Shown: piece after piece, positions 18,960 through 27,691 of the stretch
Layout of the letters: the number at the start of each line of letters is the position of its first letter
How positions within the stretch are numbered: position 1 is the first letter of the stretch
NCBI GenBank assembly: GCA_937941765.1
Contig: CALDGQ010000112.1
Span: forward strand, 1-52,936
From: an uncultured Saprospiraceae bacterium
GTDB lineage: Bacteria; Bacteroidota; Bacteroidia; Chitinophagales; Saprospiraceae
Reading direction: 5' to 3'
Length of the DNA stretch: 52,936 nucleotides
Position numbers and translations under genes: made by a program
The notes under the pieces: generated by a model
The model's database searches: none
The model's input: the letters and a program-made list of their open reading frames with translations, nothing else
What the model was told of the DNA's origin: nothing

Positions 18960-18998
18960 ACGTTACAATAGTAACGTCTAAGTAGGAAAACAAATGTA
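18960..18998 (-). promoter_or_regulatory. Promoter -7 box and operator-like palindrome of the oxidoreductase operon
   Basis: Reading on the minus strand, TACATTTG (18998-18991) matches TAnnTTTG. Just downstream, ACGTTAC and GTAACGT (18960-18966 and 18971-18977) form a perfect 7-bp inverted repeat with a 4-base spacer, inside the expected leader 27 bases before the ATG. Its place near the start of transcription suggests a repressor site or leader hairpin. Confidence 0.45.
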
Positions 18999-19141
18999 CG
19001 TATTGACTGGAAAATTATGTGCATTCCGGACATATCATTTAGTTGATTGGAGGGTTTTCTAAATAAAAGGACCCATTCGCGATAAGTTGATGTGCTCTGC
19101 TTATTAGGCGAGGCGCTAAAAGCAACAGTTTAAAATATAAA

Positions 19142-19178
19142 AAAAGGGCTGATTAGCATCTTGCCAACCAGCCCTTTT
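19142..19178 (-). terminator. Terminator of the 21.7-19.3 kb minus-strand operon
   Basis: Arms AAAAGGGCTG (19142-19151) and CAGCCCTTTT (19169-19178) pair perfectly. On the minus strand the stem is followed by a run of seven T (19145-19139). The rest of the 328-base gap 18934-19261 holds the oxidoreductase promoter and, at 19186-19245, a decayed copy of the dispersed AACCTTTGGCTCGC hairpin element. Confidence 0.75.
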
Positions 19179-19261
19179 ACGCCAAGAAGTTAAAAACCTT
19201 TGGCTCGCTTATTTTCTCGAGATGAAGTTTTCCAACCGCTCATCTCTACACCTAAATGAGT

Positions 19262-21040
19262 TTACATTCTCATTCCAGATTCACCGATAAGGTTCATTTC
19301 GTTTAATAAATTGAAGAACTGCTCGATACTGTTCAACTTTTTATTTTTGAAAGAAATTTTTCCTTTTGAAACCATCGTGTTGCCTACCATTTTGGAAGTA
19401 TTCATGGTGATGCTTTCCATAGAGTCTTCCAAAGATTTCATCATTTTATCTGTTGTAGGATCACTAGGCATCATTGTTTGTGCCAACTTAAGGGTAGAAT
19501 TCATGTCCCAGAAAAAAGTTTGAGAATTTAGCAACACATCCTTTTGATGATTTTTACCAATTCTTTTCTTTCTTTTCAATCCTTTTTTCAAATTTCCATT
19601 CATCAATTCGGTATCATTTGAAACGATCAACATTCCGTTTTGCATTGCCATTTTTACATCCATTGGAGAACCTGGGATAGCAGCTGTATAGTATTTATCA
19701 CCGGCTGAAAGCATTGACATATTTTTTCCCATGTCAAATAATTTCTGGACATTTTCCTGACTATCTGAAGAAAACAACATAACGAATTCAGGCATCGTTT
19801 CTTTCTTCATTTTCTTCACTTCAGTTCTGTTGAAGTCGTCATCATATTCGTAAGTAGTTACTTCTTTTTCAAATTCTCTAGCACCTGTTACCGCCACTAC
19901 AAAATCACCTTTAAGCAACTTATAAATATCACTTGAGTTCATGCCCATTCCAAAGCTTTGCAACATTCCGTCAAAACCTTTTTCTGCTTCTTCGATTTCC
20001 TTTTCCATTGGCGAGAAAACATTCTTCATCGTGCTTATCGTGTTATCAATGTTATAAGCCATTGAAAAATAACCAAGTAAATTTTCTTTCTTAATATACT
20101 TTGCAAAGTTCTTGTTAGGAATTCTATTTGTTGCAGCTCTAAATATTTTTGCCATGTCTCCGGCCATATTCGTGTTCATTACCACATCAACAGCACCAGC
20201 ATTAAAATCAAACCCAGCATCAACGGTATATCCTTTGTACATATCACCCATAATCTGAGTCATTGCTGGAGGCATTCCTGGCATTTTCATCAATTCACTT
20301 CCTCTACCTGGCATTCCATTTTCATAATTCATGTACAATTTGATATCATGATTATTGGTCATAGTTTTTGCGAAAGCAGCAGAACCAACGATAGAATTTT
20401 TTGCACTGCTTCTAAAAATACCTTTCATTTCTGCCATTGTTTCTTTCAGCATTTTTGGAGAAACATTGGTAGGCATTTCTGGAACAGGCACGCTCTCTAT
20501 CGTTTCTTCATCCAATTCTTCACGTTCCATCACTACATCTGAATCTTGACTAGCTGTGGCAGTTTTTGGAAAAGAAACAACCGCATATTTATCATTCCAA
20601 CCAATAGTTGAACCTTCATAAGTGGCAAATTGAAAAGACTTATCTTTTGCAGATTGAATTTCTGCACCACTCATTTCCTTTATCATTTTGGCATACTTGG
20701 ATTTGTCTTCTATTTCCATAAGCATTTTGAAACTCATCTCTTCATCTTTATTCGTTCCATACATATAGTAGTTAGAATTTTCTTTAACACCTGCAGACTT
20801 AGGATTTTTGTAAAGCTCACTTATTGTGCTATTCGAACCTTGCATTTCCTTTTCTAGCATCTTCATGAAATCATATTGTTTGATTTTATCAAGATCGTAC
20901 TTACTATTCATTCGTTTAGTATTCACTTCCATGACGAAAAACGCATCTTTAGGAATAAACTGTTTGAGGTCTTGTGCGATTAACGTATTGGCTAGAAAAA
21001 CCAAAACTAAAAGTGAGAAAATGGATTTAATTGAATTCAT
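19262..21040 (-). CDS. Uncharacterised secreted, methionine-rich protein (possibly DUF4836-like)
   Basis: This 592-residue exported protein has a clear signal peptide (MNSIKSIFSLLVLVFLANTLIAQ). I therefore place the start at 21040 rather than at an in-frame ATG at 21097 that overlaps the upstream gene. The mature part opens with LKQFIPKDAFFVMEVNTKRM. That resembles Bacteroidota proteins of the DUF4836 type, but those are usually lipoproteins and this one has no lipobox. It is notably rich in methionine (for example MKMPGMPPAMTQIMGDM and MLKETMAEMKGIF) and in lysine and glutamate. It contains an acidic linker (YEYDDDFNRTEVKKMKK, about 405-425). It sits in a three-gene operon with a small lipoprotein and a small membrane protein. 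Function unknown. Confidence 0.8.
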   Translation of the reverse strand: MNSIKSIFSLLVLVFLANTLIAQDLKQFIPKDAFFVMEVNTKRMNSKYDLDKIKQYDFMKMLEKEMQGSNSTISELYKNPKSAGVKENSNYYMYGTNKDEEMSFKMLMEIEDKSKYAKMIKEMSGAEIQSAKDKSFQFATYEGSTIGWNDKYAVVSFPKTATASQDSDVVMEREELDEETIESVPVPEMPTNVSPKMLKETMAEMKGIFRSSAKNSIVGSAAFAKTMTNNHDIKLYMNYENGMPGRGSELMKMPGMPPAMTQIMGDMYKGYTVDAGFDFNAGAVDVVMNTNMAGDMAKIFRAATNRIPNKNFAKYIKKENLLGYFSMAYNIDNTISTMKNVFSPMEKEIEEAEKGFDGMLQSFGMGMNSSDIYKLLKGDFVVAVTGAREFEKEVTTYEYDDDFNRTEVKKMKKETMPEFVMLFSSDSQENVQKLFDMGKNMSMLSAGDKYYTAAIPGSPMDVKMAMQNGMLIVSNDTELMNGNLKKGLKRKKRIGKNHQKDVLLNSQTFFWDMNSTLKLAQTMMPSDPTTDKMMKSLEDSMESITMNTSKMVGNTMVSKGKISFKNKKLNSIEQFFNLLNEMNLIGESGMRM

Positions 21041-21077
21041 GTCTTTTGAAAATTTATTGGTAAAATTATGAGGTTGA

Positions 21078-21746
21078 TTACTCAAAGATAACTTCATTTT
21101 TTAAACTAATTTGTTTTTGAACTAATTGACTAATAGTTGCTTTTAGCATAGCAGATTTACCACTTTTTGAAATGCGTGCACTAGTATTCGAACACTTATT
21201 AATAGCATCTTCAAATCTATAAATACCGGTAAAAGTAGCCGTTTCCATTAAGAAGCGTTCCATCGTTCCTAATTTATCATAATCGATATCCGGAATCGGA
21301 TAATTGAAATATCTATAAAAGCTGCTGACGTCAAAACCATAATTATCTTCAAATAACATAGGTTGACCAGATTCATTATAAGTATCTGCCAAAATATTGA
21401 TAGCATCATTTAGAGCATATACATTTTCGAAATCACATTTGAAAGTAAAAATATAATCTTCAAAATCACTGATCGATTCAACATTTGAAATGCCATCTAA
21501 TTTATTGGCTTCTGCCACCACTTCTGCCATCTTCTCCTTAATTTCTGCAATACTTGGGATTTTATTCCCATTTACTTCTCCTGCATTCACATAACCTACA
21601 ATATTATCTTTCGATTGGCTAAGATTCACAATTACAGTCGCAATTCCAGAACCATCTTTATTAAGACTAATATCTTCTGTGACATCAAAACAAGCGGAAA
21701 AAGTGATTAGTAAAAGGAAGAGAAAGGAAGATTTTAATACGTTCAC
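21078..21746 (-). CDS. Uncharacterised lipoprotein
   Basis: This 222-residue predicted lipoprotein has the lipobox TFSAC at about residue 19. The start codon appears to be GTG at 21746; no better-placed ATG exists before the signal peptide. The mature N-terminus (FDVTEDISLNKDGSGIATVIVNLSQS) looks like a beta-rich domain opening with a tandem-strand motif found in other small lipoproteins. Conserved cysteines occur at about residues 115 and 184. The gene is 24 bases downstream of the small membrane protein gene and 37 bases upstream of the methionine-rich protein's start, so the three are co-transcribed. I do not recognise a family. Confidence 0.72.
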   Translation of the reverse strand: MNVLKSSFLFLLLITFSACFDVTEDISLNKDGSGIATVIVNLSQSKDNIVGYVNAGEVNGNKIPSIAEIKEKMAEVVAEANKLDGISNVESISDFEDYIFTFKCDFENVYALNDAINILADTYNESGQPMLFEDNYGFDVSSFYRYFNYPIPDIDYDKLGTMERFLMETATFTGIYRFEDAINKCSNTSARISKSGKSAMLKATISQLVQKQISLKNEVIFE

Positions 21747-21770
21747 AAGTTGAATTTTTTGAATGAAAAA

Positions 21771-22070
21771 TTATCTAAAATACATCAATAAAGCACCGAG
21801 CATTGTAATTAAAAAAATAAGCACGGTAGCCATTCTGATAGAATAACGAATGTAATTGACAAATGTCCGGATGTCGGCTTCATGTTCTGGGTATATAGAC
21901 AACACTTCTTGTTTCATTTTTTCCTCATTGAATAAATGAGCTGCTCCAAATTCGACTCGGTTATCCACCAAACGCTTGTACACTTTAAAAACCTTAACTC
22001 TAAAGTAAACGTTCAGAAAAAGCATTGCTATAAATAATGCAATTACAATGATAAACAGTATTAGAAACAA
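21771..22070 (-). CDS. Small membrane protein of unknown function
   Basis: This 99-residue protein has two predicted membrane helices, at about residues 2-23 (ILFIIVIALFIAMLFLN) and 77-97 (ATVLIFLITMLGALLMY). Between them lies a charged cytoplasmic or periplasmic segment. The start codon at 22070 is TTG; a shorter form could begin at the ATG for residue 16, but that would destroy the first helix. It is the promoter-proximal gene of the three-gene envelope operon. No family recognised. Confidence 0.6.
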   Translation of the reverse strand: MFLILFIIVIALFIAMLFLNVYFRVKVFKVYKRLVDNRVEFGAAHLFNEEKMKQEVLSIYPEHEADIRTFVNYIRYSIRMATVLIFLITMLGALLMYFR

Positions 22071-22333
22071 ATGAAACCCTTTTGTTATTATGAAAGTTGT
22101 AAATAATGTGCATCAAAAATAGGAAAACGCTGAATAATTAACGGACAATTAGGATTAGTCTATTCTATTAGTTTCAAATATCACTGAACATGAATCTTTT
22201 ACACTGTCACAAAAATCGTAATATCTGTTTCATCAAAGATTCAATAAATACATATTATGTATTTTATTAATGCGTACCTCTTGTATGTATTGATAAACGG
22301 ATATTACAAAAACCTAAAAAAACGGTAACTCCA
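22071..22333. promoter_or_regulatory. Divergent promoter region with 8-bp inverted repeat
   Basis: AAATACAT (22246-22253) and ATGTATTT (22257-22264) form a perfect inverted repeat 70 bases before the giant surface-protein start. The word TACATATTAT recurs upstream of the paralogous gene at about 27528-27537. A shared regulator is possible but this is weak evidence. I see no gene. Confidence 0.3.
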
Positions 22334-25300
22334 ATGAACATGTCGAGCTGGAATCCAGTCCGGATGTGTGTGCTATCTCTAACTTATTATTTTTTAGGAT
22401 TATCATCGATTTTTGGCCAATGCCAGATTAACTGCATTTCAAGTCTTGAAATAAGTCTTGATCAAACAGGTAGTACGCTGGTTTTGCCTTACATGTTTTT
22501 AATTGATTCAGACAATTGTACAGGACAGAAAGAAGCACTGATTACAAATGAAGATGGACAATTAGTACCTGATAATACACTGAATTGCACACACATTGGA
22601 CAAACATTAGTTGTTGAAATTACGGATATAGATGCGCAGTCTAGCTGCTGGTCTACTCTAACCGTAATTGACAATTCACCTCCGAAGATTTTAAATTGTA
22701 TAGACCATAACGTCTATTGCAACATAAATATCCCTATTGAAGAAATTGGCAATCCAACTTTTGAAGACAATTGTGGTTTCGAAATTTCAAATTATTTCAT
22801 CGATGAAATTATCGATCAACCTTGTAATCCGTCAATTGTAAAAATCATAAAACGTACTTGGTATGCAGCCAATGTTCATGGGACACAAGCTGTTCCATGT
22901 ACCCAACATATCTATTTTGAACCGATATCAATCGGAGAGATTATTTTACCCGAAGATATTTTGATTACAGATTGTGAATCACCGAACACCTTGCCATCTG
23001 TCACAGGGTTTCCCAATTTTGAATCAAGACCAATTGAAAATTTAACTTGTCAATTTGAGATCGATTATTCCGATCAGCTCGCACCACTTTGTGGAAATAC
23101 GTACAAAATTTTTAGAACCTGGAGTATCTACGATTGGTGTATGACAACGGAAACGATACATAATCAAACAATAGAAATCATTGATACCATTCCTCCTTTG
23201 ATTCTTTGCAATGGAGATACATTGAAATATTTTGTCAATTCTCAACACGAATGCTTTGCCGATGTAAGCTTAATTGAATTGGAAGTCACTGACAATTGCA
23301 GTGATTTTGACATTTTATATGACTGGGAATATCTTAACAATACGACACAAGTTCCTTTGGGAATTTTTCCTATTACCGCAAATGCTATTGATGATTGTAA
23401 CAATCAAAGTACGTGTGATTTTTATATTCAAGTTTTAGATCAGCAAACACCAACAGCAATTTGTGAATCCAATCTAATTGTTTCATTAAATGCTAATGGA
23501 AGCTATTTATTAGAAGCTACTTTTTTGAATACATCTAGCACCGATAACTGCGAAATTGCAGACTATTTAGTTTCTAATGGAGCAGAATTTTCTGAAGCAA
23601 TTGAACTCAACTGCGAACAACTTGATACAACAGTTACGGTTTCCTTAATGGTTGTGGATGAAAGTGGAAATGCTAGTACCTGTAGTGCGGAAATAATGGT
23701 AATAGATACCGTTGTACCGGAGATTACCTGCCCTGCCGATGTCACAATCAAATGTTACGAAGACCCACTTGATCTATTCCTAACTGGCAATGCAACTGCA
23801 ACCGACAACTGCCAAGATTACGAACCTTCTTTTTCTGATAATCCAGATTTAAACATTTGTAATTCAGGTATCATTACTAGGACTTTCTCTGTTTTTGAAA
23901 ATGGTTTTGAAATTAGTTGCCAACAAATTATCAACCTTGAAATTGATAGCCCATTTGTTGTTTTCCCAATCGACATCACTGTAGATTGTGGGCAAAGCAA
24001 CAACTTAGCGTTGGTTGGTCAACCTATTGTTACAGCAATGTGTCCAGGTTTTTTGATTGATAAAAATGACAGTGTAGAAACAGACACTAGTTGCAATGTA
24101 ATTACAACGAGAATTTGGAAAGTTATTGATAATTGTTTGGACACCATTTATAAATCAAAACAAATAATTACGGAAATAGATACACTTCCACCTACATTGA
24201 TTAACGAAGCTTTCGATGTTATACTAGATTGCACAAATGGTGATTTAGATAGTCTACAAATTTGGTTGGAATCAAATGGAGGAGCAATTGCTATGGATAA
24301 TTGCACAGATGTAATATGGACCAATAATTTTGATGAATTCAACTTTGCATGCGGAAATACAGGAAATACATCTGTGATCTTTACTGCAACTGATCAGTGT
24401 GGAAATTATATTTCTACATCAGCTGAATTTAATATTATTGACACATTGGGCCCTGTATTCACAGTGTTACCAATGAACCTAACTTTGCCTTGCGAATTAA
24501 ACATCCAACAAGAAATTGACCACTATTTACTGACTAACGGCGGTGCTATTGTTACAGACCTATGTAGTGAGGTACAAATCACAACTGAACTGGTTAACGA
24601 GATTGATAGCCAGTGTGCAACTTTTGAAGTGCTTACAACTGCAACAGATGCGTGCGGTTTGTTAATTACTGCAACTTCAACGATCACCATTTTCGATAAA
24701 ACACCTCCTTTAATTGAAATAGAACCTCAGGATATCGAAATTTCTTGTGAAAGTGGAGATATAGAAAGTCAAGTAAATGCTTGGATTAGCACTAACGGAG
24801 GAGCAATCGCTACTGATTTATGTGGAGGTGTCACATGGACTAATAATTTTGATTTCACTTTACCACAATGTGGAACACCGGTTGCGGTCCTATTTACGGC
24901 TATCGATGAATGCGACAACAATGTTTCTGCTACAGCAACTTATACAGTAGTAGATAACATTTCGCCTACTTTAGATACACCTGCAATTGATGTAACCTTT
25001 GAATGCGATGGTTTTGGCAACACAATAGATATCGACAACTTCTTGGATAACAATGGATTTGCAATTGTTACGGATAATTGTTCGGACGTAACGTGGGTAA
25101 ATGATTATGTAAAAATTGATTCCATTTGCGCAGGAACTGGAACTTCGTTAGTCACTTTTACGGCGACTGACATATGCGGAAATACAACTGTTACAGATGG
25201 ATTGATTACAATTGAAGATACCACATCACCAGAAGTCTTAATTCCAATTGAAGAATTCGTTGTAGAATGCGATGGGTTTGGAAATATTTTCGAATTCAAC

Positions 25301-27304
25301 ACTTGGGTACAAGCAAATGGAAATATCGCTGTAAGTGACATTTGTGGTGACGTCGAATTTACTTTTGACTTTAATAGTTTGGTACGAACTTGTGCAAATG
25401 CTGGAAGTGTATTTACTGTTTTCGTAGCTGCAGATGAATGTGATAACAAAACAAATATAATTACCAATTTTGTAATTGAAGATACCACACCACCGATCGT
25501 CAATTGCCCAGATGACTTGGTTGTTACGGATGAAGATTTAGATTGTACAGAATTTATCATCCTACCTCCTACTACTGCGATTGATGCATGTAATGGTACT
25601 TTCCTTTTTTCCTACGAAATCGATTTTAATTCTGATGGCATAATTGATATCACTGATAATGGACCTAATGCTTCTGGCGATTATCCAATTGGAATACACA
25701 CCGTTAATTATTTCGTTGAAGATGAATGTGGGAATATTGGTGATTGCCAACAAGTAATTGAAGTGATTGATGGTTCAGGAGAAGAATTCAGTTGCGTAGA
25801 AACCTATTTATTAGGAATAGACGAATCAGGCACAGCAACTTTGAGCCCTGAAGATATAGGAATGATCTCCACTTGTATGGGTGGTTCAACAGCTCTTAGC
25901 CAAAGCATTTTTACGTGTGATGATTGTGGAATTAATGAAGTAATCTTCACATTTACTGATGAAAATGGCATCTCAGAGACTTGCACAACCAATGTATTTG
26001 TTTGTAATCTAACAGATACTTGTGCTGATTGTATTCCTTGTGGAGGATTGGCAATAGGTGGAACTGTAAGTACGGAAAATAATTTACCTGTCGAAGATGT
26101 CATCATAAATGTATCAGGAACAACCGCCGAAATCATGACAGATGATGTTGGTGCATTCTATTTTGAAGGGATCGCAAATAATAGTTATTCTATTGCTCCA
26201 TATAAGGATGATGATCCAACGAATGGCGTCACGACCTTAGACTTAATTGCAATTCAAAGACATATACTTGGTATATCTATTTTAAGTTCTCCATATCAAA
26301 AAATCGCAGCAGATGCAAACAATAGTGGAAGCATCACCACATTAGATATAGTTGATATTCAACGAGTTATATTAGAGATTGATGAATCGTTTAACAACAA
26401 CACCTCATGGCGTTTTCTTGAACGTGCATACAATTTCCCTGATCCAAACAATCCATTTACATCCAACTATCCAGAAACCATTTCGATTAATGGACTTGTC
26501 AGTCAACAAGTAAACAATGATTTTGTTGGAGTAAAAATTGGTGATGTCAACAATTCTTTTGTCGCCAATTTTGAGCATACCAACATTAGGAATAAAAATA
26601 GCATACCAATCTATATTGATGATCAGGACGTTGATGAAAACGAAATTTTTGAAATTCCTATTGTACTCAATGAGTCATTACCAATAGAAGGTTATCAATT
26701 TACGATTGGATTCGATTCTGCACTTTTTGAATTTGTTTCCATCAATCAATTTGGTCTTGAAGGAATGACTACAAATAACTTTGGTGTAAAACAAATTAAT
26801 AAAGGTATCCTGTTATGTAATTGGATCAACCCGAATATTGAATCTAATTTAATTGAAGCTCAAACTTTATTCTCGATTAAATTAAAAGCGAAAAGAAATA
26901 CTTCACTCCATTCAAACATATGGATTGAGAATGGCACATTAAACAACGAAGTGTACCTTGCTAAAGCTGACAAAACAATTGACCTATATCAATTCGAATG
27001 GATATTTAATCAGCATTCACGAGAATTTGAAACAGACAAAACACGTCTATTTCAAAATGCTCCAAATCCTTTTACAGAAACAACTCAGATCAAGTTTTTC
27101 TTGCCAGAGCAGGCAGATGTTGACCTATCAATTTATGATGCAACAGGACGCATTATATGGTCATTACAGCGCAATTTTCCACAAGGTGAAAACGTCATCA
27201 ATATTCAAGGCACAGATCTAGGAAATGAAGGAATTTACATGTGTTCTCTAAATACAACTTTTGGAAATGGGACCATCAAGTTGGTTCACATTTCCAATTT
27301 TTAA
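22334..27304 (+). CDS. Giant Cys-rich surface protein with dockerin pair, cohesin-like domain and T9SS tail
   Basis: This 1656-residue secreted protein has a signal peptide to about residue 29 (SIFGQ). An N-terminal Cys-rich region (about 30-370) is followed by repeated Ig-like units of roughly 75-90 residues, reminiscent of HYR-type adhesive repeats. These show DNCxDVxWxNxF, TFTATDxCGN and IEDTTxPxI words. From about 1240 come a carboxypeptidase-regulatory-like domain, a dockerin-type EF-hand pair (DDDPTNGVTTLDLIAIQRHI; then DANNSGSITTLDIVDIQRVI at about 1327) and a cohesin-like beta-sandwich (about 1424-1560, EIPIVLNESLPIEGYQFTIG). A type-A T9SS sorting domain (FQNAPNPFTETTQI onward) ends the protein. 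It is a tandem paralogue of the next gene, with its own terminator in between. Adhesion or cell-surface assembly is inferred; no catalytic domain is visible. Start at the first ATG; the ATG two codons on is equally possible. Confidence 0.88.
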   Translation: MNMSSWNPVRMCVLSLTYYFLGLSSIFGQCQINCISSLEISLDQTGSTLVLPYMFLIDSDNCTGQKEALITNEDGQLVPDNTLNCTHIGQTLVVEITDIDAQSSCWSTLTVIDNSPPKILNCIDHNVYCNINIPIEEIGNPTFEDNCGFEISNYFIDEIIDQPCNPSIVKIIKRTWYAANVHGTQAVPCTQHIYFEPISIGEIILPEDILITDCESPNTLPSVTGFPNFESRPIENLTCQFEIDYSDQLAPLCGNTYKIFRTWSIYDWCMTTETIHNQTIEIIDTIPPLILCNGDTLKYFVNSQHECFADVSLIELEVTDNCSDFDILYDWEYLNNTTQVPLGIFPITANAIDDCNNQSTCDFYIQVLDQQTPTAICESNLIVSLNANGSYLLEATFLNTSSTDNCEIADYLVSNGAEFSEAIELNCEQLDTTVTVSLMVVDESGNASTCSAEIMVIDTVVPEITCPADVTIKCYEDPLDLFLTGNATATDNCQDYEPSFSDNPDLNICNSGIITRTFSVFENGFEISCQQIINLEIDSPFVVFPIDITVDCGQSNNLALVGQPIVTAMCPGFLIDKNDSVETDTSCNVITTRIWKVIDNCLDTIYKSKQIITEIDTLPPTLINEAFDVILDCTNGDLDSLQIWLESNGGAIAMDNCTDVIWTNNFDEFNFACGNTGNTSVIFTATDQCGNYISTSAEFNIIDTLGPVFTVLPMNLTLPCELNIQQEIDHYLLTNGGAIVTDLCSEVQITTELVNEIDSQCATFEVLTTATDACGLLITATSTITIFDKTPPLIEIEPQDIEISCESGDIESQVNAWISTNGGAIATDLCGGVTWTNNFDFTLPQCGTPVAVLFTAIDECDNNVSATATYTVVDNISPTLDTPAIDVTFECDGFGNTIDIDNFLDNNGFAIVTDNCSDVTWVNDYVKIDSICAGTGTSLVTFTATDICGNTTVTDGLITIEDTTSPEVLIPIEEFVVECDGFGNIFEFNTWVQANGNIAVSDICGDVEFTFDFNSLVRTCANAGSVFTVFVAADECDNKTNIITNFVIEDTTPPIVNCPDDLVVTDEDLDCTEFIILPPTTAIDACNGTFLFSYEIDFNSDGIIDITDNGPNASGDYPIGIHTVNYFVEDECGNIGDCQQVIEVIDGSGEEFSCVETYLLGIDESGTATLSPEDIGMISTCMGGSTALSQSIFTCDDCGINEVIFTFTDENGISETCTTNVFVCNLTDTCADCIPCGGLAIGGTVSTENNLPVEDVIINVSGTTAEIMTDDVGAFYFEGIANNSYSIAPYKDDDPTNGVTTLDLIAIQRHILGISILSSPYQKIAADANNSGSITTLDIVDIQRVILEIDESFNNNTSWRFLERAYNFPDPNNPFTSNYPETISINGLVSQQVNNDFVGVKIGDVNNSFVANFEHTNIRNKNSIPIYIDDQDVDENEIFEIPIVLNESLPIEGYQFTIGFDSALFEFVSINQFGLEGMTTNNFGVKQINKGILLCNWINPNIESNLIEAQTLFSIKLKAKRNTSLHSNIWIENGTLNNEVYLAKADKTIDLYQFEWIFNQHSREFETDKTRLFQNAPNPFTETTQIKFFLPEQADVDLSIYDATGRIIWSLQRNFPQGENVINIQGTDLGNEGIYMCSLNTTFGNGTIKLVHISNF

Positions 27305-27356
27305 AGCTGTATCTATTAATTATAATGCACTAGAAAAATGTGCATAAAACAACCAA

Positions 27357-27394
27357 AAATGCCTGCTTAGAATTTATTTCTAGCAGGCATTTTA
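27357..27394 (+). terminator. Strong terminator between the two giant surface-protein genes
   Basis: AAAATGCCTGC and GCAGGCATTTT are perfect inverted arms extended inward by further pairing around a short loop, and end in a T-run. The remaining sequence to 27691 (387-base gap in all) is AT-rich and presumably holds the promoter of the second gene; nothing else is recognisable. Confidence 0.8.
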
Positions 27395-27691
27395 CGTTAC
27401 TACAGCCTACCTAATTTAGGGTATATTTTTAAATTTAAACAGGACATTATGGGTCTGAGAATCAATTGATAAGCACGTAAAATTGTCATAAACCATATAG
27501 TAAAATTGTAGAATTAAGTTTAAAAAATTACATATTATAAATACTTACTATGTCACAATAGTGAGGTTTCTCAATTCATTTCAATCAGGTTGTTGACGTA
27601 TTATTGAATTACATTCTACGTAGTCGTCTGACTACAACTATAAAACGGTTATTTAAACAATTTTTATCTTAAAAGCTTAATTATCCCATAC

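Noticed and set aside
25105..25560. 151-residue minus-strand ORF inside the first giant surface-protein gene
   Set aside because: It is Ser/Val-rich and antisense to a clear repeat domain; similar shadow frames occur opposite other repeats of both giant genes (for example 29671-30135).
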